Part shown: positions 9,425 to 14,975 of the stretch, one piece after another
How positions within the stretch are numbered: the first letter of the stretch is position 1
Layout: the number at the start of each line of letters is the position of its first letter
Assembly: GCA_030432235.1 (NCBI GenBank)
Contig: JAUIHT010000005.1
Location: 124,001 to 188,000, forward strand
Length of the DNA stretch: 64,000 nucleotides
Direction: 5' to 3'
Source of the DNA: Verrucomicrobiia bacterium
GTDB lineage: Bacteria > Verrucomicrobiota > Verrucomicrobiia > Opitutales > Cerasicoccaceae
The notes under the pieces: generated by a model
What the model was told of the DNA's origin: nothing
The model's database searches: none
What the model saw: only the letters and a program-made list of their open reading frames with translations
Made by a program: the position numbers and the translations under genes

Positions 9425-9600
9425 AGGTCGTTTTTGGTTTCACGGCTGATAACCCCGGACTACCGGGGCCGCATCCCTCGCAGCGGAGCCAGGGATGCCG
9501 CTGGACCGGAACCGAAGCCCCGGCCAACCGCGGAAGCAGGCTGCTCGACGCAACCGACCTCTAGCGTAAGGCGTGGAAAGTTGGCATCTTGCGGCGAATT
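9425..9600 (-). promoter_or_regulatory. structured rpsO leader, candidate S15 autoregulatory element
   Basis: The 200 bases between rpsO and the sulfotransferase gene hold no ORF but several strong helices: CCCCGG/CCGGGG (9453-9458 with 9463-9468, tetraloop), GCATCCCT/AGGGATGC (9471-9478 with 9491-9498) and further GC-rich pairings near 9500-9525. They lie 30-100 bases upstream of the rpsO start on its own strand. In several phyla S15 represses its own mRNA through leader structures that differ by lineage. Assignment here is inference. Confidence 0.45.
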
Positions 9601-9625
9601 TGCAAGCTAAAAGCGTTAGGTGCTT

Positions 9626-10537
9626 TTACCACTCGTAGCCGACCTTGACCAGAGCCTGATAAGCCTCTTCACCGAACCAGCGGACGGACTCGTCGTTGAA
9701 GTATTTCGGCCATTCGCCGGCCGCGCCACGGCGCTCGAAGGCAGTAGGCCGCGCTTTGGGAAATCCCGGCGTAGTTAAATCATCCAGGGGCAGGCATTCT
9801 GCGGGGTCCACGTCAAGGAAGCGAAAGAGGACGTCTTTGCTGGCCTGGAAATCATCCAGAAGTGACTCGTACTTGAGCAAATGGATATTCTCCGGAATTT
9901 CGTCACGCTGCGCCTTCTGGAATTGCTCAAAGTTGCTTTCAACCGCTTGGGCCCAATTCCAGGAGAATCCGCGAACAAAGGATTCGCAGCTCAGCAACTC
10001 CTCGGGGTTCTCATCAAAGTAGTGGGGATTTTCGACGAATTTCGCGTGCAGGGCCAGCAGCTCGGGATTGTCCAGGAAGGGCCGCTTGCTTTGTTGATTC
10101 AGCATATGATAGGCGGCGCTGACCAAGGTGTCGCGGCCGTCCCGCATAATGATGATGTAATGCGCCTTGCGCAGGGTGAACGGCAGCACTTGTTCCGGCG
10201 TGCGGTCGCCCAACCAGACGACTTGATCGAAGTCCTTGGTTTCGGCTTTGCGAACTTTTTCCACGGCCAGGATATGGCGGCGCACCAGCGCCTCGTAGCC
10301 GTCGCGCAAATCGTCCAGATGCTGGAAGTAGGTCAGCAGGCCGTGACGGGTATTCGCCATTTTTTCCAGGCCACGATCCATGAACTCCCAGTGGAACTCA
10401 CCGGAGACCGAGATGCGCGGATGCTTGTCCATCAAGCGCTCCAGCCACGTCGTCCCGGATTTCATCGAACCCCGAATGAAAAAATAGCGATAATCCTCAG
10501 ATTCCTTCACAACAGCCCATGGATGAAGCACATGCAC
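9626..10537 (-). CDS. sulfotransferase family protein
   Basis: 303 residues. 'GSMKSGTTWLERLM' (residues ~23-36) is the 5'-phosphosulfate-binding loop and 'YIIIMRDGRDTLVSAAYHM' (~132-150) the 3'-phosphate-binding motif of PAPS-dependent sulfotransferases. The enzyme would transfer sulfate from PAPS to a carbohydrate or other hydroxyl or amine. The acceptor cannot be inferred. Its 5' end lies about 30 bases from the dif-like site, so this is the last host gene before the prophage. Confidence 0.85.
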   Translation of the reverse strand: MHVLHPWAVVKESEDYRYFFIRGSMKSGTTWLERLMDKHPRISVSGEFHWEFMDRGLEKMANTRHGLLTYFQHLDDLRDGYEALVRRHILAVEKVRKAETKDFDQVVWLGDRTPEQVLPFTLRKAHYIIIMRDGRDTLVSAAYHMLNQQSKRPFLDNPELLALHAKFVENPHYFDENPEELLSCESFVRGFSWNWAQAVESNFEQFQKAQRDEIPENIHLLKYESLLDDFQASKDVLFRFLDVDPAECLPLDDLTTPGFPKARPTAFERRGAAGEWPKYFNDESVRWFGEEAYQALVKVGYEW

Positions 10538-10568
10538 AGCTCATTAGCCAACTTTAAAATAGTATCAA

Positions 10569-10600
10569 ATAATGCACAATATATATTATGTCTAATTTAT
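10569..10600 (+). other. dif-like XerC/XerD site and left prophage junction (attL)
   Basis: A 28-bp site at 10569-10596 has an 11-bp putative XerC arm (ATAATGCACAA), a 6-bp centre (TATATA) and an 11-bp putative XerD arm (TTATGTCTAAT). Against E. coli dif, the XerC arm matches at 6 of 11, and the centre plus XerD arm are strikingly similar (TGTATA, TTATGTTAAAT). The two arms are imperfect inverted repeats of each other. Bases 10580-10600 recur exactly at 18542-18562, defining the left end of the prophage. Confidence 0.75.
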
Positions 10601-10646
10601 GAGGGTTCTTAAACGGGGACTTTCCGATTCTGTAAATCGTTGTCCC

Positions 10647-10811
10647 CTAACCCTTAGCGACGCGACTCTTTACCGTGTCCTCCAAGGCCAAAGCAATCCA
10701 TTGGGACATCGAGCGTCGGTCCCTGGAAGCGATATCTTTGATTTTGGCCTTCATGTCTTTGGAGATCACGACGGAAATCACGTCAGAATTCTGACCTAAC
10801 TTACCCGGCAT
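10647..10811 (-). CDS. ribbon-helix-helix (CopG/Arc-like) DNA-binding protein of the prophage
   Basis: 54 residues from the ATG at 10811. 'SDVISVVISKDMKAKIKDIASRDRRSMSQWIALALEDTVKS' has the beta-strand, helix, turn, helix pattern of ribbon-helix-helix proteins, with 'RRSMSQWIALAL' in the position of the second helix. Such proteins dimerise and repress their own operons; small RHH proteins often act as inovirus regulators. It lies at the left end, on the strand opposite to the virion genes, and imperfect repeats at 10867-10904 just upstream could be its operators. An alternative start at 10850 adds 13 unlikely residues. Confidence 0.7.
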   Translation of the reverse strand: MPGKLGQNSDVISVVISKDMKAKIKDIASRDRRSMSQWIALALEDTVKSRVAKG

Positions 10812-10866
10812 AGATTTAGGGAACCTTATAAAACCTACCCAGGGAGTCAATAATCTTGTGCGGGCG

Positions 10867-10904
10867 TAGGTAGACTACATATTTGGGCTTAGGTAGATTA
10901 CATA
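10867..10904. promoter_or_regulatory. two direct repeats, candidate operator of the RHH regulator
   Basis: TAGGTAGACTACATA (10867-10881) and TAGGTAGATTACATA (10890-10904) differ at one base and are spaced 23 bp start to start, about two helical turns. The first contains the partial palindrome GTAG-n5-CTAC. They lie upstream of the RHH gene and overlap the 3' end of the DUF2726 gene. A regulatory role is inference. Confidence 0.5.
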
Positions 10905-11407
10905 GGATTACTCAATATCGGCAACCTACTCCTCAGTTCTTCAGCGCTCATGCTCATCACATTACCAGTCACATGTATCAGCGGGATGCCCGCTTCTTTG
11001 AATACATGGTCTAAGTACTGGTCGCGGTCGATTCTGTCGGGTCTGTTATGTGAGCTGTCGTCTAGCTCTATCGCAAAAGCGATAATGCACGGCCCTTTCG
11101 TAATCAGAAAGTCAACGTGCTTCATGCAGCACTTGTTGAAATTCGTTTGGTATACGGAGTTACCGAATTTCTTGCTGACTTTGACGATATCGGAGATCCG
11201 CACCATGGGATTTATGGTATATCCTGGTGGTAGCGCACCTGTCAGCAACGCATGGAATGCGGTTTCGTATGGGGTCAGGATTGAGTTCCTAGAGGCAAAT
11301 AGCCCTGAGCGTGCGTTAGTACCCTTTTTCGTGGCTACACCGGCTAGTACGCCAAGTAGTGCCGCACTCAGAAGCACTAAAAACAATCCAATGATAATCC
11401 AAATCAT
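10898..11407 (-). CDS. membrane-anchored DUF2726 nuclease-like protein of the prophage
   Basis: 169 residues. The N-terminus is one transmembrane helix (MIWIIIGLFLVLLSAALLGVLAG). The rest matches DUF2726, a restriction-endonuclease-like fold: 'LTPYETAFHALLTGAL', 'VDFLI', 'IAFAIELDDSSHNRPDRIDRD' (written with E-L-D-D as possible metal ligands) and 'FKEAGIPLIHV'. DUF2726 proteins occur on many mobile elements with unproven roles. It is on the same strand as and upstream of the RHH regulator. Superinfection exclusion or DNA processing at the membrane are possible but unsupported roles. Confidence 0.65.
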   Translation of the reverse strand: MIWIIIGLFLVLLSAALLGVLAGVATKKGTNARSGLFASRNSILTPYETAFHALLTGALPPGYTINPMVRISDIVKVSKKFGNSVYQTNFNKCCMKHVDFLITKGPCIIAFAIELDDSSHNRPDRIDRDQYLDHVFKEAGIPLIHVTGNVMSMSAEELRSRLPILSNPM

Positions 11408-11462
11408 GGGGATTTAGATAACTCATTTTCTATCACAATCAACAATCAACCCAGGCTACGGA

Positions 11463-11759
11463 ATGAAAATGGAAGAAATCAAAAAGCTGGTTAAGGCAAC
11501 TGGTGAAATCGGGCTTAGTTATCTGCCCTTCATCTATGATGAGGTAGAAAATTGGGAGACCCTACAAAGCTATGTTGGTACGTATGCTCCTGAAAAGGTT
11601 TACTATCGTCATGGCAAATTTGTCTTCAAGACGGTTCAAGATGCTAAAGATGCACGCAGCAATCTAGCAGACCGATATCCCTCATGGCGCGTTTATCGTC
11701 GTGGACGTAGGGTTACTATAGCGGAGGGCAATCGTCGCGGATGGAAGGAGGCCGCATGA
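11463..11759 (+). CDS. prophage small protein, unknown function
   Basis: 98 residues, not recognised. N-terminal half mixed, C-terminal half strongly basic (SWRVYRRGRRVTIAEGNRRGW), suggesting nucleic-acid contact. It is the first gene of the plus-strand prophage operon after a 55-bp divergent gap. The stop overlaps the next start as ATGA at 11756-11759, and the next gene's GGAAGGAGG lies inside this gene. A second in-frame ATG lies two codons in (11469). Confidence 0.6.
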   Translation: MKMEEIKKLVKATGEIGLSYLPFIYDEVENWETLQSYVGTYAPEKVYYRHGKFVFKTVQDAKDARSNLADRYPSWRVYRRGRRVTIAEGNRRGWKEAA

Positions 11760-11986
11760 ACTCCGACGAGTATTATTTCGGGGGCGTTCCCCTATCTGAG
11801 ATAGCGTACTTCGATTACGTAGATGAGGAGCATGTCAGGGGCTGGGAAGTCACCATGGCATTGAAGGGCAACATGGGCGAAGAAACGATTGCCTATGCCG
11901 AAAGTATGGAAACTGCGGATTCGATTCGGGAGTGCTTGAATGCGCTACTCCAAAGACTTCGCGAGGAAAAGGAGGCCATCAAATGA
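11756..11986 (+). CDS. prophage small acidic protein, unknown function
   Basis: 76 residues, acidic, no signal peptide or membrane span. The ATG at 11756 was chosen over 11741 because GGAAGGAGG lies at the right distance before it and because it forms an ATGA overlap with the preceding gene. The C-terminal half (SMETADSIRECLNALLQRLREEKEAIK, read in two parts) is probably helical. ATGA overlap with the following gene implies translational coupling. No family recognised. Confidence 0.6.
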   Translation: MNSDEYYFGGVPLSEIAYFDYVDEEHVRGWEVTMALKGNMGEETIAYAESMETADSIRECLNALLQRLREEKEAIK

Positions 11987-12180
11987 GCCATGAGGATAAA
12001 GTTTCTATGGGCATGACTCAGAAGGATGTGGATAGCTTAATCGCGATGGCACAAGGGATCTATGCCGCAGGTTTAGCATGGTACCTTGCGATGCGCGTAA
12101 TGCGTGGCCTACGTCGTTACCGTCTTCGTGAAGAACGCGAGGCCCTACTCCGAATTCTAAAGGAAAGGGCCAAGCAATGA
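11983..12180 (+). CDS. prophage small membrane protein, unknown function
   Basis: 65 residues from the ATG at 11983, preceded by GGAGG at 11971. A central hydrophobic stretch (IAMAQGIYAAGLAWYLAMRVM) is followed by a highly charged Arg-rich tail, as in small single-span membrane proteins. It overlaps its neighbours on both sides by ATGA. Positionally it could be an early assembly or regulatory factor; no homology is recognised. Confidence 0.55.
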   Translation: MSHEDKVSMGMTQKDVDSLIAMAQGIYAAGLAWYLAMRVMRGLRRYRLREEREALLRILKERAKQ

Positions 12181-12359
12181 GCACGGGCCGTCGTTACCAC
12201 GTCTACCGGAACAAGTATCAAAGGGATGTCCTATGGACTGAGGAGCTCGAAACGGAGTGCTCTACCCTGGAATTGGCGCGTGAAACCGTTCGCGAGATGA
12301 AGGCTAATTATCGCTTCATGCGCATAGTGGATTCGACCACTGGAAAGGAGGTCAAATGA
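12177..12359 (+). CDS. prophage small basic protein, unknown function
   Basis: 60 residues, basic N-terminus (MSTGRRYHVYRNKYQRDVLW) and a predicted helix in the middle. ATGA overlaps with both neighbours; an A/G-rich sequence (AGGAAAGGG) precedes the start. The pattern 'YHVYRNKYQRDVLWTEELE...F.RIVDSTTGKEV' hints at a small beta-alpha fold, but no family was recognised. Confidence 0.55.
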   Translation: MSTGRRYHVYRNKYQRDVLWTEELETECSTLELARETVREMKANYRFMRIVDSTTGKEVK

Positions 12360-12580
12360 GCTCAAGCCCCCTTCCCTATATCGATGCTAACATCGATTAC
12401 CTGCAACGTCTCAATCTAGCGTACAATGACGCTATAGACGGTTATTTAAATGGCATTCTGCATGTACGGGATCTCCAGAGCATCTGCGAGCATTATCGGG
12501 TCATGCCCGGTACGGTCCTGGAGATGTGCCAGAATGCCGCCGAAGTCATTGCCGACCTCAAGGACACGGAAACCGAATGA
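12356..12580 (+). CDS. prophage small protein, unknown function
   Basis: 74 residues, acidic and probably helical, with no membrane segment. GGAAAGGAGG ends a few bases before the ATG. It ends the run of five ATGA-coupled genes that precedes the coat region. 'GILHVRDLQSICEHYRVMPGTVLEMCQ' (shown in two pieces: GILHVRDLQSICEHYRV and MPGTVLEMCQ) looks helix-turn-helix-like but too weakly to call DNA binding. Confidence 0.55.
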   Translation: MSSSPLPYIDANIDYLQRLNLAYNDAIDGYLNGILHVRDLQSICEHYRVMPGTVLEMCQNAAEVIADLKDTETE

Positions 12581-12672
12581 ATATTTTGCCTACAGCCGTA
12601 GCCCGATTGTTGGCTAGTGACACACAGCCTCGGGGTGCTTTGTCGCCTCGGGGCTTCACTTTGAACTCATAG
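12577..12672 (+). CDS. possible 31-residue prophage peptide
   Basis: An ATG at 12577 again forms an ATGA overlap with the preceding stop and opens 31 codons (MNILPTAVARLLASDTQPRG and on). No ribosome binding site as strong as for the preceding genes, and the sequence contains a direct repeat of CCTCGGGG (12629-12655 region). It may be only a chance frame; listed because the coupling pattern continues. Confidence 0.25.
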   Translation: MNILPTAVARLLASDTQPRGALSPRGFTLNS

Positions 12673-12676
12673 CACA

Positions 12677-12802
12677 ATGGAAACCGCCACAGATCTATTT
12701 ACCGGGGTTGTTCCCTGGCTCGCGCTTTACGGCTCCGTGTGGGCCTCACAATTCGGGATTCTGTATCTCCGAGAGATGTTCTCAGTCTCCATGGGGGAAT
12801 GA
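12677..12802 (+). CDS. 41-residue single-span membrane protein, candidate minor coat protein (pVII/pIX-like)
   Basis: Translation gives METATDLFTGVVPWLALYG then SVWASQFGILYLREMFSVSMGE: one hydrophobic span with short polar ends and no signal peptide. In filamentous phages the tip proteins pVII and pIX are about 32-33-residue membrane proteins encoded just before the major coat gene. Size, topology and position immediately before the coat gene fit. Sequence homology is not detectable by eye, so the call rests on context. Confidence 0.5.
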   Translation: METATDLFTGVVPWLALYGSVWASQFGILYLREMFSVSMGE

Positions 12803-12849
12803 CGAAAAACACCAAACCACAAACACCAACCACACACACAGAAAAAACC
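12803..12849 (+). promoter_or_regulatory. A/C-only leader before the major coat gene
   Basis: After the first few bases the stretch consists almost only of A and C (for example CAAACCACAAACA at 12813-12825), so it cannot fold and lacks a Shine-Dalgarno. The same 13-mer recurs at 16259-16271 in front of the other gene expected to be highly expressed. An unstructured leader that favours efficient initiation is inferred. Confidence 0.5.
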
Positions 12850-13080
12850 ATGAATAAGTACATCCTGCAAATCCTCACCTTCCTGAGCCTGTTCCTGGGC
12901 TTCTCGGTGGGTGTCTATGCCGAGCCGGTGGATTACTCCACTGTTTCCACTGGCATCACTGCGGAGATCGCGCCGATTCTCACTCTTGGCCTGGCTATCG
13001 CCGTGGCTGCGGTGGGCATCATGGCGGCTCCGAAGGGCGTCCGCTTCGCCAAGCGCATGTGGGCGGCCATTGCTGGCTAA
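12850..13080 (+). CDS. inovirus major coat protein precursor (pVIII-like)
   Basis: 76 residues. A signal peptide (MNKYILQILTFLSLFLGFSV then GVYA) is followed by a mature protein of ~52 residues: acidic amphipathic N-terminus (EPVDYSTV), hydrophobic core (IAPILTLGLAIAVAAVGIMA) and basic C-terminus (PKGVRFAKRMW). This is exactly the architecture of pVIII, the helical subunit that sheathes the ssDNA in the virion, with the basic end facing DNA. The start at 12850 was chosen over an earlier in-frame ATG (12739) because of the signal peptide. It follows an A/C-only leader and is followed at once by a strong hairpin. Confidence 0.85.
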   Translation: MNKYILQILTFLSLFLGFSVGVYAEPVDYSTVSTGITAEIAPILTLGLAIAVAAVGIMAAPKGVRFAKRMWAAIAG

Positions 13081-13091
13081 ACACAGCTATG

Positions 13092-13127
13092 AGGGGCGGG
13101 GGCGGTTCCATTCCGCCCTCCCCCTTT
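13092..13127 (+). terminator. hairpin terminator after the major coat gene
   Basis: A GC-rich stem of about 12 bp with one mismatch (GGGGCGGGGGCGG at 13093-13105 with CCGCCCTCCCCCT at 113-125 of the same block), 7-nt loop, then TTT. It lies 12 bases after the coat stop. Ff phages also place their central terminator directly after gene VIII. Confidence 0.65.
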
Positions 13128-13132
13128 AAGCC

Positions 13133-13237
13133 ATGGATACAACGAACATAGAGGCGTTACTCAGGCTACTTCTGGAATCCCAGATAGCCGCAACCATCGT
13201 TATCATATGGTCAATATTCTGGAGTCAAAGGCGCTAG
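13133..13237 (+). CDS. 34-residue single-span membrane protein, candidate minor coat protein
   Basis: The frame from ATG 13133 reads MDTTNIEALLRLLLES then QIAATIVIIWSIFWSQRR: acidic start, one hydrophobic span, basic end, no signal peptide. The length equals that of pVII/pIX of Ff phages. It overlaps the 5' end of the adsorption-protein gene by 31 bases, a compact arrangement common in filamentous phages. No ribosome binding site is obvious. The call is contextual. Confidence 0.45.
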   Translation: MDTTNIEALLRLLLESQIAATIVIIWSIFWSQRR

Positions 13238-14631
13238 CGGTTCTCGTTCTTCTGTTTCTCCTGGGTGTGGCACATGGTGAGACGCCGGGCTGGGATAAGA
13301 AATGGGATCTTAACGAATTATATGGCCCAAATTATTGGGGCAATTCTGACCGCACGACCGGCACGATTTGGGGTTATTATGACACGCAATCTGGCACATG
13401 GTCTTTCGAGCAAGACACGCTGACAAAATGGTTTCCTAATGCTGGGCCGGAAGATCCCCCAATAGGTCAGATAGCAAATCGACTTAGTTTTGATGAAGAC
13501 GGCTCCGGGATGTGGCGGGCTGGTTACCATGCTCATGAAGGTAATTACTTTCGTTATTATCTCGGTGTAAGGGATGGAGAGCCGCCAGAGGATGACGGCG
13601 GAGATGACCAGTCAAATTCAAGTTACATATATACGTTTCCTAACGCAAAGTATGAAGTAACGGAAGCCGGGGCATATCGTATTGTATTTAAGAATTCAGA
13701 GGGTGAAATTATACAGTATGATGAAGCAATAGTAACGGGTGAAGGCGCTATTGCTAAGGCTTCTGCGCAGTATGATGAACACGTAAAGTTTGTTGTACAA
13801 AAGAAGAATTTTGATGAGGAGTGGGAAGACATTTATGTAAAAGGCTCGTCGAGTCGGTATCGATACTACGAGGGCTATTTTAAAAAGTACCTCAAGGGAT
13901 ACTGGTCCTTGGTATCCTCTCCTCCTCCAGACCCTGAACCCGAGCCGGACCCGGAGCCGGAGCCCGACCCCGAAGACGTACCGGACCCGGAAACACCGGA
14001 CCCAAATTTACTTTGGCAAACGGACGCTGAGACGCTCAACGAACATCAGGAATCCAGGCATACCGATATCAAGGGCGAGTTCGCCAAGACCCGGAACAAA
14101 TTCCGTGAAGCCATCTATGATTCAGGCCGTTCCCAGGTGGAAGAAATGCAGCGTGGAGAGCGCAACGAGCAAGAGCGTTGGCAGTCTGGACAGGATGCCG
14201 ATTACCAACGACACAAAGAAACGCTGGATGCCCTCGAAGCTCTTGAAAACGATGAATCCGACTATACCGCAGTTCTCGATGCCATTGCAGAAAATACATC
14301 AGCATTGAGTGATGACGCAGGCGGTGAAGGTCCTGGAGAGTATACCGGGCCGGGAGACGAAGGCGTGCCCGATTACGGTCATTTACAGACTTCCGTCGCT
14401 GACCTTCTCGGGCTCATTCCAGACGTGTCGGCCTTCCCTGCGATTACGGGCCGCAACTACGATTTTGGAATCAATCTGCCCTCCTACAAAGGGGCGGATT
14501 TTTCATTCAGTTTAGACCTCAATCCCTACGCTGAGGTTATCGAGCTCGTGCGGACACTGGAGGCCGCGCTTGTGGTTGTCATGTTCGCTGTCGCGGTCAT
14601 TGCCACACTGAAAGGAGGCTTCGCAACATGA
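13207..14631 (+). CDS. inovirus adsorption protein (pIII/TspB-like)
   Basis: 474 residues. Signal peptide (to ...LLFLLGVAHG), an aromatic- and acidic-rich N-terminal domain (~25-235), a Pro-Asp/Glu linker (PDPEPEPDPEPEPDP at ~240-255), a helical charged middle, and a C-terminal transmembrane anchor (AALVVVMFAVAVIATL). The layout matches pIII-type tip proteins and, in position and acidic Pro-rich linker, the TspB family of Neisseria filamentous phages. It would bind the host receptor and cap the virion. Placed between the coat genes and the DUF2523 gene. The receptor domain is not recognisable, as expected for a fast-evolving host-range determinant. Confidence 0.75.
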   Translation: MVNILESKALAVLVLLFLLGVAHGETPGWDKKWDLNELYGPNYWGNSDRTTGTIWGYYDTQSGTWSFEQDTLTKWFPNAGPEDPPIGQIANRLSFDEDGSGMWRAGYHAHEGNYFRYYLGVRDGEPPEDDGGDDQSNSSYIYTFPNAKYEVTEAGAYRIVFKNSEGEIIQYDEAIVTGEGAIAKASAQYDEHVKFVVQKKNFDEEWEDIYVKGSSSRYRYYEGYFKKYLKGYWSLVSSPPPDPEPEPDPEPEPDPEDVPDPETPDPNLLWQTDAETLNEHQESRHTDIKGEFAKTRNKFREAIYDSGRSQVEEMQRGERNEQERWQSGQDADYQRHKETLDALEALENDESDYTAVLDAIAENTSALSDDAGGEGPGEYTGPGDEGVPDYGHLQTSVADLLGLIPDVSAFPAITGRNYDFGINLPSYKGADFSFSLDLNPYAEVIELVRTLEAALVVVMFAVAVIATLKGGFAT

Positions 14632-14975
14632 TAGGCCTGCTACAGAAGATCCTCGATTGGTTTGTTCATACGGATAACAAATTCAGCATATTGCTGGTTC
14701 CGTTGCTCCCGTTTCTGTTGGGAGTCTATGCGCTATTGAGCTTTGGGCATGTCATGCTCTCCGAGTTGCTTACGAAGATAGACGATTCAGTAGCGCTATT
14801 AAATCAGGAGTTCCCGACCGTTGATTTGTCCAGTGTGGGCACGGATTTCTGGGTCAATGTAAACACCTTTATTCCGTTGGATTTAATCTTCGAGCTCGGC
14901 TTGCTCCTAATCACTTTAAAAGGCCTCATGGCCATCGTTCGAATCATTAAATCCTTTGTGCCGACTATCTCATGA
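14628..14975 (+). CDS. DUF2523-family inner-membrane/minor coat protein (pVI position)
   Basis: 115 residues with three hydrophobic segments (about 18-45, 70-100 region and C-terminal). Small proteins of the DUF2523 family lie between the TspB/pIII gene and the zot gene in many inoviruses and correspond to pVI, which helps cap and release the virion. GGAGG at 14613-14617 and an ATGA overlap with the upstream gene support the start; its stop overlaps the zot start by ATGA as well. Family assignment is from size, topology and position. Confidence 0.65.
   Translation: MIGLLQKILDWFVHTDNKFSILLVPLLPFLLGVYALLSFGHVMLSELLTKIDDSVALLNQEFPTVDLSSVGTDFWVNVNTFIPLDLIFELGLLLITLKGLMAIVRIIKSFVPTIS

Noticed and set aside
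12739-12849. N-terminal extension of the coat protein
   Set aside because: It would put 37 polar residues before the signal peptide and overlaps the 41-residue gene and the A/C leader.
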